Assembly (NCBI RefSeq): GCF_014200505.1
Contig: NZ_JACHBX010000001.1
Coordinates: 186,001 to 250,000 of the forward strand
Length of the DNA stretch: 64,000 nucleotides
Source of the DNA: Massilia aurea
Lineage (GTDB): Bacteria > Pseudomonadota > Gammaproteobacteria > Burkholderiales > Burkholderiaceae_D
Direction of reading: 5' to 3'
Shown: piece after piece, positions 8,562-17,068 of the stretch
Layout: every line of letters starts with the position of its first letter
How positions within the stretch are numbered: the stretch's first letter is position 1
Made by a program: the position numbers and the translations under genes
Notes under the pieces: generated by a model
Seen by the model: the letters and a program-made list of their open reading frames with translations, nothing else
Databases searched by the model: none
Told to the model about the DNA's origin: nothing

Positions 8562-10709
8562 TCAGAACGCCACGCGCAGCGACACGTCCGCCGTGCGCGC
8601 GGCGCCCAGGTACGCCATCGTGCTGTTCACGTTGGCCGCGTAGATCCGGTCGGTCAGATTGCGCACGCGCCCGACCAGCGTGACGTCGCGGTTGATCTGG
8701 TAGGCCAGGCCAAGGTCGACGAACGTATACGCCGGCCAGTACAGCGTGTTGGCGGCGTCCGCATATACCTTGCCGACGCGGCGCACGCCGATGTTCGTCT
8801 GCAGCGCCGGCGTGATGGCGTATGACAGCCACACGTTAGCCACGGTCGCTGGCGTGTTGACCGGCGTCTTCCCGGCCAGCGACACGTTGCCCTGGCGGTA
8901 GTTCTGGTATTCGGCATCCACGTAGGTGACGTTGCCCTGCAGGCCAAGGCGGCGCGTCGGCTGCAGGCCGATGGCCAGCTCGACGCCTTGCGATGTCTGC
9001 TCGCCCACGAGCAGGGTCAGGGCGCTGTTGTTCGGGTCTTGCGTCGCGATATTCTTGCGCGTGATGTGGTACGCGGCCAGCGTCGCCGTGCCCTTGCCAT
9101 CCCAGAATCCCAGCTTGCTGCCCACCTCGAACTGGCGCCCGGTGGTCAGCTCGCTGTTGGTGCGCACGTCCGCAAACGAAGCGGTCGACAGCACGCCGGA
9201 CGGTGGATCGGCCGCTGTCGCGTATTGCGCATACAGGTTCATGTCGGGCGTGACGTCCCATACCAGGCCTAGGCGGCCTGTCGTCGGCGTGTAGCTGCGT
9301 GCGAAGCTGGCCGGGTTGGCGCTCGTCACCTCGCGGCGGTTGGTCAGGTCGAGTTCAATGCGCTCGTGGCGCAGCGCGGTCACCAGGTTCAGGGTGGGCA
9401 CCAGCGCCGTGCGGTTCTCGATATACAGGGCCGTCGTCGTGACCTTGTTGTCGCGGTCCGGCCGGAAGCCAGGGCTCATGCCCGGCACCGCAAAGAACCG
9501 TTCGGTGACGAAGTCGTACGGGTCGACCGTGCTGACCGTGGCGGGCAGGCTGTTCGGGAAGCGCGTCTGCTTGTTGACGCTGACGTCCAGGCCAAAAGCC
9601 CAGTCGCTGCGGCTTGCGCCGATGCGGCTCTTGTACACGCCATCAAGGCGATCGCCCACCATGCGCTGGTCGTGGCGCTGGAGCAGGGCGGCCGAGCGGA
9701 TCACGGCCGTGTTGGACGGGTTGAAGCGGTAGGTCTCGACGTTGCGGTAGTCGCGCAGCGCATCGTACAGATACAGCGTGTTGGTGAACTGCAGCGCGTC
9801 GCTGACCTGCCACTTGCCGATCGAGCGCAGCCAGTGCACGCGCTGATCGTAGACGCCGTCGGCGCTGTTGTAGTTCTTGAAGCGCGTGGCCTCGAGAATG
9901 CGCGCCTGGCCAGCGATCGGGTTGGCCAGCGGCGTACCCCAGTACGGCCGGTCCACGTCTTCCTGCTGGAATTCATAGGCCAGCGTGTGCGTCACGCCGC
10001 GCCCGAACTGCGACAGCAGGGAAGCCGCCAATTGGGTCGAGCGGCTGTCGACGCCGTCGATCGGGCTGCCGGTGTCGCGGTGGTTGATGTCGATCCGCGC
10101 GTACTGGCCATCGCTCAGTTGGCGATTCAGACCGGCCGACACTTCTTTCAAGCCATGCGCGCCAAGCCGTGCCTGGGCTTCTGAAAATTCGCGCGCCTCG
10201 GCCAGTTTGGTGATGTAGTTGATCGAGCCGCCCACGGCGCCCGAGCCGAACAGGAAGCTCGACGGCCCGCCGATGGCTTCGACCCGGTCGATGATCCAGC
10301 TGTCGACAGGGCGCGCGGCGATCGCATACTGGACGTTGATACCGTTGAACAGCTGGCTGATCGAGCCGCTGCCAAAGCCCCGGTAGCTCACGCCGATATT
10401 GCCCGGCGCATTGTGGGCGGTCACGCCGGGGATCGCGCGCAGGATTTCCTGCGTGTCCTGGGCGCCGCGCACGTCGATCAGTGCGCGGTCGACAACGGTG
10501 ACGGTGGCCGGGGTTTCGCGTGCGCTCAGGCCAAGGCGGCTGGCGGTATCGAGTGGCGTGTCGAGGTCGAGCAGGCTGCCAGCGCGTGGTGCATCGGCCG
10601 TGATCTCGACGGTGGGGATGGCCTGGGCGTGCACCTGCCAGGGTGCGACGAAGGTAAAGCCCAGAGCGAGCGCGATCGTGCGCGGCCGGGCGTGAAGACA
10701 TGGGGTCAT
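8562..10709 (-). CDS. TonB-dependent siderophore-type receptor
   Basis: Outer-membrane receptor of about 715 residues. A signal peptide ends near QVHAQA. The plug domain follows (DVRGAQDTQEILRAIPGV, then NIGVSYRGFGSGS and IDRVEAIGGPSSFLFGSGA), then a long beta-barrel ending in aromatic VAF. The plug motifs are those of siderophore receptors (FhuA/FpvA type). The start at 10709 has AGGAA five bases upstream; an ATG at 10772 would add an unlikely leader. It is followed by the PepSY gene and preceded by a DUF2946 gene, a trio seen in iron or copper acquisition. I found no clear Fur box, so the metal is not assigned. Confidence 0.88.
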   Translation of the reverse strand: MTPCLHARPRTIALALGFTFVAPWQVHAQAIPTVEITADAPRAGSLLDLDTPLDTASRLGLSARETPATVTVVDRALIDVRGAQDTQEILRAIPGVTAHNAPGNIGVSYRGFGSGSISQLFNGINVQYAIAARPVDSWIIDRVEAIGGPSSFLFGSGAVGGSINYITKLAEAREFSEAQARLGAHGLKEVSAGLNRQLSDGQYARIDINHRDTGSPIDGVDSRSTQLAASLLSQFGRGVTHTLAYEFQQEDVDRPYWGTPLANPIAGQARILEATRFKNYNSADGVYDQRVHWLRSIGKWQVSDALQFTNTLYLYDALRDYRNVETYRFNPSNTAVIRSAALLQRHDQRMVGDRLDGVYKSRIGASRSDWAFGLDVSVNKQTRFPNSLPATVSTVDPYDFVTERFFAVPGMSPGFRPDRDNKVTTTALYIENRTALVPTLNLVTALRHERIELDLTNRREVTSANPASFARSYTPTTGRLGLVWDVTPDMNLYAQYATAADPPSGVLSTASFADVRTNSELTTGRQFEVGSKLGFWDGKGTATLAAYHITRKNIATQDPNNSALTLLVGEQTSQGVELAIGLQPTRRLGLQGNVTYVDAEYQNYRQGNVSLAGKTPVNTPATVANVWLSYAITPALQTNIGVRRVGKVYADAANTLYWPAYTFVDLGLAYQINRDVTLVGRVRNLTDRIYAANVNSTMAYLGAARTADVSLRVAF

Positions 10710-10807
10710 TGCATTTCCTGTGCGCGCGACGAACGGCGATGGCGCGTCGCGCATGGTCCGCCGGTGCTGCACGGGGATGCAGCGCCGGAATCAAGGGGTA
10801 TGACGGA

Positions 10808-11209
10808 TCAGGAAAGGGCGGCAGGTGGCCCGCGCGATTGCGCAGGCGTCCAGGCAAATTGCGGGCGTGGTGCGTGGTAAAACAGTGGCGGATAGGGATC
10901 GCGCTCCAGGCTGACGACTTGCAGCGTGCCGGCATACGGCGGCGGCGCGATGGCCGCATGCTGGTGCGAGCAGCACAGGTCACAGTGCGACATGTCCGGC
11001 ACCGGCGGCGCCGTTGTCTGGCCCGCGTCGTCCACGACCAGGATGTGGCGGGTGCCGGTGGCGCTGCAAATCTCGGACAGATAGGCATTGGCTGGCTGCG
11101 CGGTGGCCAGGGCCATCGCATGCGACAGCACGGGCGTGAACAGGCCAAACAGGAACGCCACGAGGACGGTCCAGCCATACAGCGCGCGGGTTGTGCGGAG
11201 CCTGTGCAT
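10808..11209 (-). CDS. DUF2946-like small metal-associated protein
   Basis: 133-residue protein with one N-terminal hydrophobic segment (about 11-30, probably a signal or anchor) and a short Cys/His cluster, HCDLCCSHQHAA, typical of the DUF2946 family. Members are often found beside TonB receptors and copper genes; no reaction is known. The His/Cys motif could bind a metal. It lies about 100 bases upstream of the TonB receptor in the same direction. The only plausible start, ATG at 11209, has no ribosome site but a TATAAT box 6 bases ahead, so the message may be leaderless. Confidence 0.65.
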   Translation of the reverse strand: MHRLRTTRALYGWTVLVAFLFGLFTPVLSHAMALATAQPANAYLSEICSATGTRHILVVDDAGQTTAPPVPDMSHCDLCCSHQHAAIAPPPYAGTLQVVSLERDPYPPLFYHAPRPQFAWTPAQSRGPPAALS

Positions 11210-11215
11210 ATGAAA

Positions 11216-11221
11216 ATTATA
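11216..11221 (-). promoter_or_regulatory. -10 box immediately ahead of the DUF2946 gene
   Basis: TATAAT on the minus strand, six bases before the ATG at 11209. A transcript starting seven bases downstream would begin at the A of the start codon. No good -35 box is visible. Confidence 0.35.
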
Positions 11222-11288
11222 GTCGGGGCAGCGCGCCGCGGCGCACGGGTGGTCAATTTGTCCATCTTACCGGCCGACGCGTGGTTGG

Positions 11289-11321
11289 GGTATCAGCGAT
11301 ACCGCGTGCGATTGATATAAT
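11289..11321 (+). promoter_or_regulatory. Extended -10 promoter and overlapping palindrome before waaF
   Basis: TGATATAAT at 11313-11321 is a perfect extended -10 element, placing the transcript start near 11328. A perfect palindrome, GGTATC-AGC-GATACC at 11289-11303, covers the -35 region. The palindrome could be an operator; no regulator is known. Confidence 0.55.
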
Positions 11322-11357
11322 CGCGGTCTACCATTCCCGCTACCGACGACCAACACG

Positions 11358-12380
11358 ATGCAGCGCACCCTTGTGATTTCCCCCAACTGGATCGGCGACG
11401 CCGTCATGGCCCAGCCCTTGCTGCGCCGGCTGCGGGAGCGTCATCCCGACCGGCCGATCGATATCGTCGCGCCCACCTGGGTAGCCCCGGTCTGGCGCGC
11501 AATGCGCGAAGTCGATACGGTGCTCGAGTCGCCGTTCAAGCATGGCGCGCTGCAGTGGAAAGAGCGCAAGGCGTTCGCAAAAATGCTCAAGGCGCGCGGC
11601 TATGCCGACTCGTACGTCTTGCCCAACACGCTCAAGTTCGCGCTGATCCCGTGGCTGGCCGGCATCCCGCGCCGCGTGGGCTACAAGGGTGAGATGCGCT
11701 ATGGCCTGGTCAATGTCATGCACCACGACGACAAGACCGCGCCGCGACCGATGGCCCAGTTCTATCAGGCGCTAGCCGACGCGCCGGTGCGCGACCTGGC
11801 GCGGCCCGAGCGCCTGCCCGAACCCGTGATGGCGGTGGCACCTGAGGAAGCACAGGCCGCGCTGGCGCGCCTGCAGCTGCCGGGCGGTGCGCATGTGGTA
11901 TTTGCGCCGGGCGCCGAATTCGGCCCGGCCAAGCGCTGGCCGTCCGCGTACTTTGCCGAGCTGGCGCAGACGATCCTGGCCCATCGCCCGGATGTGCAGA
12001 TCCTGCTGCTCGGCTCACCGAAAGACCGCGCGGTCTGCGACGAGATCACTGCAATCGCGCCGCAGGCGCACAACCTGGCCGGCTCGACCTCGCTGGCCGA
12101 AGCCATCGCGCTGATCTCGCGCGCCGCCGCCGTGGTCACGAACGACTCGGGCCTGATGCACATCGGCGCAGCGCTGGGGCGGCCCGTCGTGGCCATCTAC
12201 GGCCCGACCGATCCGCGCCACACGCCGCCGCTGTCGCAACTGGCGCAGATCCTGTGGCTGCACATCGAATGCTCGCCCTGCCAGCAGCGCGAATGCCCGC
12301 TGGGCCACCAACACTGCATGAAGCAGATCCTGCCGCAGGCTGTCTGGCAGCCCTTGCAATCCATGCTTGCCGCCGCGTGA
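11358..12380 (+). CDS. waaF: Lipopolysaccharide heptosyltransferase II
   Basis: Cytoplasmic GT9 glycosyltransferase, 340 residues, that adds the second L-glycero-D-manno-heptose to the LPS inner core from ADP-heptose. The N-terminus [18 protein letters not shown] is the GT9 acceptor motif; [22 protein letters not shown] and the C-terminal donor-site motif [18 protein letters not shown] are characteristic of WaaF. The short tail with clustered cysteines ([12 protein letters not shown]) is also usual for the family. The gene hldD, which makes the ADP-heptose donor, follows 37 bases downstream, so the pair supplies and uses the same sugar. Confidence 0.94.
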   Translation: MQRTLVISPNWIGDAVMAQPLLRRLRERHPDRPIDIVAPTWVAPVWRAMREVDTVLESPFKHGALQWKERKAFAKMLKARGYADSYVLPNTLKFALIPWLAGIPRRVGYKGEMRYGLVNVMHHDDKTAPRPMAQFYQALADAPVRDLARPERLPEPVMAVAPEEAQAALARLQLPGGAHVVFAPGAEFGPAKRWPSAYFAELAQTILAHRPDVQILLLGSPKDRAVCDEITAIAPQAHNLAGSTSLAEAIALISRAAAVVTNDSGLMHIGAALGRPVVAIYGPTDPRHTPPLSQLAQILWLHIECSPCQQRECPLGHQHCMKQILPQAVWQPLQSMLAAA

Positions 12381-12417
12381 TGCGGGCAAGCCAAACGATT
12401 TAACAGAGGACCCCATC

Positions 12418-13425
12418 ATGATTCTGGTTACCGGCGCCGCAGGTTTTATTGGCGCGAACCTCGTACATGCACTGTCAGCGCGCCAGCCGTTTAGCGTGTT
12501 CGCCGTCGACAATATGTCGCGGCCCGAAAAATTCAATAACATCGTCGACGCCGAAATCGCGGACTACGCCGACAAGGAAGACTTCCTGGTGCGCTTGAAG
12601 GCCGGTGAATTCGACAACAAGTTCACGGCAGTGCTGCATCAGGGCGCGTGCTCGAACACGATGGAGACCGATGGCCGCTACATGATGAAGAATAACTACG
12701 ACTACACGGTCGCGTTGTTCGAATTCTGCCAGCGCCAGGACATCCCGTTCATCTACGCGTCGTCGGCCGCCGTGTATGGCGCTGGCACCGTGTTTCGCGA
12801 AGAGCGGCCGCTCGAGCGGCCACTGAACGTGTATGGCTACTCGAAATTCCTGTTCGATCAGTACCTGCGCCGTTACTGGGCCACCAAGGGCAAGGATGCG
12901 GGCAGCCAGGTCGTCGGCCTGCGCTACTTCAATGTCTACGGGCCGCTCGAAGGGCACAAGGGCACAATGGCATCGGTGCCGTTCCACCAGTACCACCAGT
13001 TCCTGAAGGACGGCAAGGTGCGGCTGTTCGGCGCCAACGATGGCTACGAAGCCGGCGCGCAGATGCGCGACTTCGTCTATATCGACGACGTCGTCAAGGT
13101 CAACCTGTTCTTCCTGGACCATCCCGAGCAGCGCGGCATCTTCAACCTGGGCACCGGGCGCGCGCAGCCGTTCAACGACCTGGCGGTGGCCACGGCCAAC
13201 GCATTGGCCAACGAAGGCAAGCCGGCCTTGACGCTGCAGGAGATCGTCGACCAGGGCCTGCTCGAGTACCTGCCGTTCCCGGACAAATTGAAAGGCAAGT
13301 ACCAGAGCTTCACGCAGGCCGACATCTCGGCGCTGCGCGCGGCCGGCTACAACGAACCGTTCACGGACGTGGCCACCGGCGTGGCCAGATACATGGACTG
13401 GCTGCGCGCGCAGCCGGCGCGCTGA
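12418..13425 (+). CDS. hldD: ADP-L-glycero-D-manno-heptose 6-epimerase
   Basis: Extended SDR epimerase of 335 residues that inverts C6 of ADP-D-glycero-D-manno-heptose to give the donor for WaaF. The Rossmann motif [10 protein letters not shown] is at the N-terminus; the catalytic YGYSK motif and the HldD-specific stretches [17 protein letters not shown] and [14 protein letters not shown] are present. The ATG at 12418 has AGAGGA upstream and starts directly at the beta-strand MILVTGAAG, so the longer frame to 12367 is not used. It is co-transcribed with waaF. The next gene converges from the other strand only 3 bases away. Confidence 0.95.
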   Translation: MILVTGAAGFIGANLVHALSARQPFSVFAVDNMSRPEKFNNIVDAEIADYADKEDFLVRLKAGEFDNKFTAVLHQGACSNTMETDGRYMMKNNYDYTVALFEFCQRQDIPFIYASSAAVYGAGTVFREERPLERPLNVYGYSKFLFDQYLRRYWATKGKDAGSQVVGLRYFNVYGPLEGHKGTMASVPFHQYHQFLKDGKVRLFGANDGYEAGAQMRDFVYIDDVVKVNLFFLDHPEQRGIFNLGTGRAQPFNDLAVATANALANEGKPALTLQEIVDQGLLEYLPFPDKLKGKYQSFTQADISALRAAGYNEPFTDVATGVARYMDWLRAQPAR

Positions 13426-13428
13426 AGG

Positions 13429-15807
13429 TCAGGGGCGCGTGAACTGCATGCCCTGTGCGGTTTCACCTGCCACCTGCGCCTTGTTTTCCGGGCTTTCGCT
13501 GAATTCGATCAGCAGTCGCTCGATCGGCAGGCCGTTGTTCAGCTGCTGCAACCAATACGCTGCACCGACCTCGTCCGGCGCCCGATGCAGCACATTGCGG
13601 TACATGGCAGTGATAAGCTGTGTGGGCGTTGGCGCCGCCCCATACAAGGCGGCGAACTCGCCGGAGCGCGCGAATTCGCGCCCCATGTCGTCAAGTGACG
13701 AACCACCATCCATCGCGCGAATCCAGAATCCAAGCCCCCGGTCATCCGGCTGGCGATTGAAGGCAGCGCGGTACAGCCGGTAGGTCTTGCCGGCGCTGCC
13801 TTCGATGTCGAAGGCCAGCGTCACATCGGCAAATTCCAGACGATACGAGTCGCGTACGGTCTGCGTACCGTCCCGGCCAGTGTTATCGACGATGGTCAGG
13901 ACATTGTCGCTGCGCGTGAGCGTATAGGCCGAGCGTGGTCCGTTAAGCACAGCACCACGCACGGTCACGAATGCTGGCGCGCCGGGATCGGAATCGTACA
14001 GGTGCGCCAGTTCTACCCGCGGAATCAGCAGATAGGCGCCCGGCCTGGCGTGACTGAGCGTGAAGGCCCCATCCGCGCTGCGGTAATTGCCCGCATCACT
14101 CGGCGTCAGCGCATCGAGCCCTTCGACGGTGACGGCGCTCACACGCCACCCCGTGTCCGGTCCGAGGTAGGCAGGACCCGTGGCATCCATGACCAGTCGC
14201 AGCCGGATGATCTGCCCGCGATAGGCGCTCAGTGCAACCGGCAGCGTACCTGTCAGCGGTGCCATCGAGCCCGTGCCAGCCTCGCTGTAGGCATCCTTCC
14301 AGCTCGCACCGTCGTCGCCGGATACCTGCACCCGGAATCGCTGTCCGCTCGATGCCAGTTGCATGGTACGGCTGACCAGCACCCGGGCGCTGTCGCTCGC
14401 GACGAACAACGGTTTGCCGAGCGTGGCGCTTTGCAGACCCCAGTCGTTTTCGCCGACATGAAAGCGCAGCGCGCCAGCGGCAATGATGTCGTGGTGCCCG
14501 GCGTTCGCGCTCATCCAGTTGGCGGTATCGAGTGGTGCCCGGGTGGTGCCGGTGGCGGCGCGCAGCATGGCCGTCACGCTGTAGCCGGTGGCACCGGGCA
14601 GCGCCCCGATGCGGACCTGGTACGGTGTGTCTGGCCGAGTGTCTGCTGGTGCGGTGAGCACGGGCTGCAACCGGTTGATGCTGGCAACGGCCGGATCGAT
14701 GACCGTGACGTCGTAGTCGAAGCTGCGCACCCCCTTCGCGGTCATGACGTTGGTGATGCTGACGCGGTAGCGCACATCGGTCGCCGGCTGCGCATGGTGG
14801 CCAGCGGGGTCGATGTCCGCCATTTTCCAGACAAGGGTGTTTTCGCCATAACCGTTTTTCACCGGTTCGAGCGTGACCCTGACCGGCGCGCCGTCGCGCG
14901 TGACGTTCACCATGGCCTGTGTGAAGTCGGCGTCGGGATACGACAACGACCAGCGTTCGTACACGGTCGCGTAAGGCACGTAGCCCTTCGCCGGCCATGC
15001 GACGAAATCGTCGCGTACGGCCGACCTGGCGCCGAAATAATCGGTATCGGTCACCCACAGCGCATTCGCTCCCCACACGGTCTTGCCGTCGATTGCGCCT
15101 GCTGGCACGTCGCCGGTGCCCATAGTGCGTGTGTTGGGATGGAAGATCCAGCGCCGGTGCCCGACCGGTCCATTGTCGGTGCCGGGATCCTGGATATACC
15201 CGTCGATCGCCGCGGGGCCCATCGTGCCGAGCGCCAGATTCGAGGCAATCGCCGCATCGGCGCCTTCCTGCGTGTAGAACTTCCAGGTCGGTGGTGGCGT
15301 ATGCGACAGCTGGCCGGCCGCACTCATGATGAGCGCCGCGTGCTGTGCCTTGGCGCTGTTCTGCTCCGAGAGCCGGACGGCAGCCGGGAGGCCCGCCATC
15401 GCCCGATACCAGTTCACTCGTTGTATGACGGCTGCCCTGAACGCAGGAGTCGTCGTGCCTGGCGCGCCAGCCGCATGGTTGCCGGTCCAGCCGATCGGCG
15501 GCGTCGGTTCGCGGTGGATACGATTGTAGAAAAGGCGCACCGCCTCGCGGTCGCTCGTATCGATCGTCAATGGCGTGCCATCGACAACCAGCGCGGACTC
15601 CTTGCGCTGGTAATCCACGCCCGGTGCGAAGCCTTGCGCGGCCCGTGCCGCCTCATTGGTGACGGGCGTACCGAGCTGTATTGCAGTGCGCGGGGAAACC
15701 ATGGACGCCGCACTGCCTGTCTCCAGTACTGGCGCGTCGGATTGACCTCCGCAGCCAGCCAGCAAGAAGACCAGAAGACCAGCAACAACACGTGAACGGC
15801 TGAACAT
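13429..15807 (-). CDS. CAP/SCP-domain lipoprotein with C-terminal DUF4214 repeats
   Basis: Large secreted lipoprotein of 792 residues. The lipobox LLAGC places the lipidated cysteine at residue 19. Residues about 95-300 are a CAP (SCP/PR-1-like) domain, seen in INWYRAMAGLPAAVRLSEQN-type helices (RVNWYRAMAG), the HTPPP motif and the GHRRWI motif. Beta-rich regions follow. The last ~110 residues are a DUF4214 domain with two copies of the YR-x-AF/N-R-x-PD motif (YRLYRAAFNRQPDD and YRNVLHRAPDE), common in surface proteins of this group. The combination CAP plus DUF4214 on a lipoprotein suggests a surface protein, role unknown. The start has no strong ribosome site but the signal sequence fixes it well. 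Confidence 0.8.
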   Translation of the reverse strand: MFSRSRVVAGLLVFLLAGCGGQSDAPVLETGSAASMVSPRTAIQLGTPVTNEAARAAQGFAPGVDYQRKESALVVDGTPLTIDTSDREAVRLFYNRIHREPTPPIGWTGNHAAGAPGTTTPAFRAAVIQRVNWYRAMAGLPAAVRLSEQNSAKAQHAALIMSAAGQLSHTPPPTWKFYTQEGADAAIASNLALGTMGPAAIDGYIQDPGTDNGPVGHRRWIFHPNTRTMGTGDVPAGAIDGKTVWGANALWVTDTDYFGARSAVRDDFVAWPAKGYVPYATVYERWSLSYPDADFTQAMVNVTRDGAPVRVTLEPVKNGYGENTLVWKMADIDPAGHHAQPATDVRYRVSITNVMTAKGVRSFDYDVTVIDPAVASINRLQPVLTAPADTRPDTPYQVRIGALPGATGYSVTAMLRAATGTTRAPLDTANWMSANAGHHDIIAAGALRFHVGENDWGLQSATLGKPLFVASDSARVLVSRTMQLASSGQRFRVQVSGDDGASWKDAYSEAGTGSMAPLTGTLPVALSAYRGQIIRLRLVMDATGPAYLGPDTGWRVSAVTVEGLDALTPSDAGNYRSADGAFTLSHARPGAYLLIPRVELAHLYDSDPGAPAFVTVRGAVLNGPRSAYTLTRSDNVLTIVDNTGRDGTQTVRDSYRLEFADVTLAFDIEGSAGKTYRLYRAAFNRQPDDRGLGFWIRAMDGGSSLDDMGREFARSGEFAALYGAAPTPTQLITAMYRNVLHRAPDEVGAAYWLQQLNNGLPIERLLIEFSESPENKAQVAGETAQGMQFTRP

Positions 15808-16046
15808 AAATATTGCCCAATGGAAAATTACAATAATTATGCCGTAGGGAAACAGGTGTGTATAGCAAAGAAGGCTGGGTACTCGAGGATATGCGCGTGG
15901 CATGAACGGCAGCGGCGTTTACATCGTGTTTACAACTGGTGGCAGCTTTTATATCCGGTTTTTATGCCCGAATCGCTAACCTGCTGGTGTTCCATGCGGC
16001 GCCATCGTGCGCTGCATGGGTTTCAACACAACCACGAGCAGAAACC

Positions 16047-16847
16047 ATGAATGCATCGATCCAAGCGCGCCGCGCCGGCCTGATGGCAGCCGCCATCTTC
16101 GCCATCAGCGGCGCCGCGCACGCCCAGACCACCGGCGCCGTCGAGGTGGCAGAACCCGCCGCTTCCGCATCACCCGTCACCTTCAACGCCGCCGTCACGT
16201 CGGACTACCGCTACCGTGGTATTTCGCAGACGCGCCTGCAACCGGCAGTGCAGGGCGGTCTTGACTACGTCCACGCCACTGGCTGGTATGTCGGCGCCTG
16301 GGGCTCGAGCGTCAAGTTCGCGAAGGACGCCGGGGGCGACGGCGACGTCGAGATCGACCTGTACGCCGGCAAGCGCGGCGAGCTCGCGGTCGGTTTGTCT
16401 TCCGGTCTGACGTACGACGTTGGCGTGCTGCGCTACCTGTATCCGGACAATGGCCTGGGCCAGGTCGCCGGCTTCGTCAACGCCAACACCACCGAGGTGT
16501 ATGCGCAACTGGGCTACGGCCCGGCCTACATCAAGTATTCGCACGCCACCACGAACCTGTTCGGCTTCGTCGACAGCGAAGGCAGCGGCTACCTCGACAT
16601 CGGCGCCAGTCTCGACGCCGGCCATGGCGTCACGGTGCAGCTGCACGCTGGCCGCCAGCGCGTAGACAACAACCCGGCAGCCGATTACACCGACTGGAAG
16701 ATCGGCGCCTCGCGCAGCTTCGCGCTGGCCACGGTCGCCGTCGCGTATGTCGGCACCAACGCCAGCAAGAGTGCGTACGCCTCGCCGAGAAACGGCAAGT
16801 TCACGGGCCGCGACGCGCTGCAGCTGACCCTCAGCCGCACCTTCTGA
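16047..16847 (+). CDS. TorF-family outer membrane protein
   Basis: 266-residue beta-barrel of the TorF/TIGR02001 family of putative porins. A signal peptide ends AHAQ near residue 26. The mature protein begins with the family hallmark VTSDYRYRGISQT and ends with LTLSRTF, a C-terminal phenylalanine as used for outer-membrane insertion. Alternating hydrophobic strands fill the rest. The ATG at 16047 was preferred over the longer frame because the signal peptide starts there. It lies just upstream of the kdp operon (43-base gap), but a functional link is not evident. Confidence 0.85.
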   Translation: MNASIQARRAGLMAAAIFAISGAAHAQTTGAVEVAEPAASASPVTFNAAVTSDYRYRGISQTRLQPAVQGGLDYVHATGWYVGAWGSSVKFAKDAGGDGDVEIDLYAGKRGELAVGLSSGLTYDVGVLRYLYPDNGLGQVAGFVNANTTEVYAQLGYGPAYIKYSHATTNLFGFVDSEGSGYLDIGASLDAGHGVTVQLHAGRQRVDNNPAADYTDWKIGASRSFALATVAVAYVGTNASKSAYASPRNGKFTGRDALQLTLSRTF

Positions 16848-16889
16848 ATCCAACCACCAGAATAACAACCACGCTGAAAGCGAACGTCC

Positions 16890-16982
16890 ATGGATCTTAT
16901 CTATATCGGCGCGCTCCTCGTCTTCGTCCGCCTGACTTGCCTGCTGGTGAGCGGTTGCGGACTCCTGGGAGGCAAGCAATGA
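16890..16982 (+). CDS. 30-residue membrane protein preceding kdpF
   Basis: A short open frame, [19 protein letters not shown] and so on, encoding a single transmembrane helix followed by a small polar tail (GCGLLGGKQ). Its stop overlaps the kdpF start (ATGA), with GGGAGG just before, which argues for real translational coupling. Similar tiny hydrophobic proteins appear ahead of kdpF in other bacteria, as far as I recall, without an assigned role. It may help assemble or tune the Kdp complex. Too short for most gene finders. Confidence 0.6.
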   Translation: MDLIYIGALLVFVRLTCLLVSGCGLLGGKQ

Positions 16983-17068
16983 ATCTCTCCTATGCGATCG
17001 GCGGCCTGGCCGCCTGCGCGCTCCTGGTCTATCTCCTGATCGCCCTGTTCAAACCGGAGGACATGTAA
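16979..17068 (+). CDS. kdpF: Potassium-transporting ATPase subunit F
   Basis: 29-residue single-helix peptide ([20 protein letters not shown], ending ALFKPEDM). The C-terminal F-x-P-E motif is the hallmark of KdpF, a small lipid-like stabiliser of the KdpABC complex in the inner membrane. Its ATG overlaps the stop of the preceding small gene, and its TAA shares a base with the kdpA ATG (TAATG). CGGAGG inside its end serves as the kdpA ribosome site. Confidence 0.88.
   Translation: MNLSYAIGGLAACALLVYLLIALFKPEDM

Noticed and set aside
10709..10807. Fur box in front of the TonB receptor
   Set aside because: No AT-rich 19-base inverted repeat of the Fur type was found between the DUF2946 and receptor genes, so iron control is not claimed.
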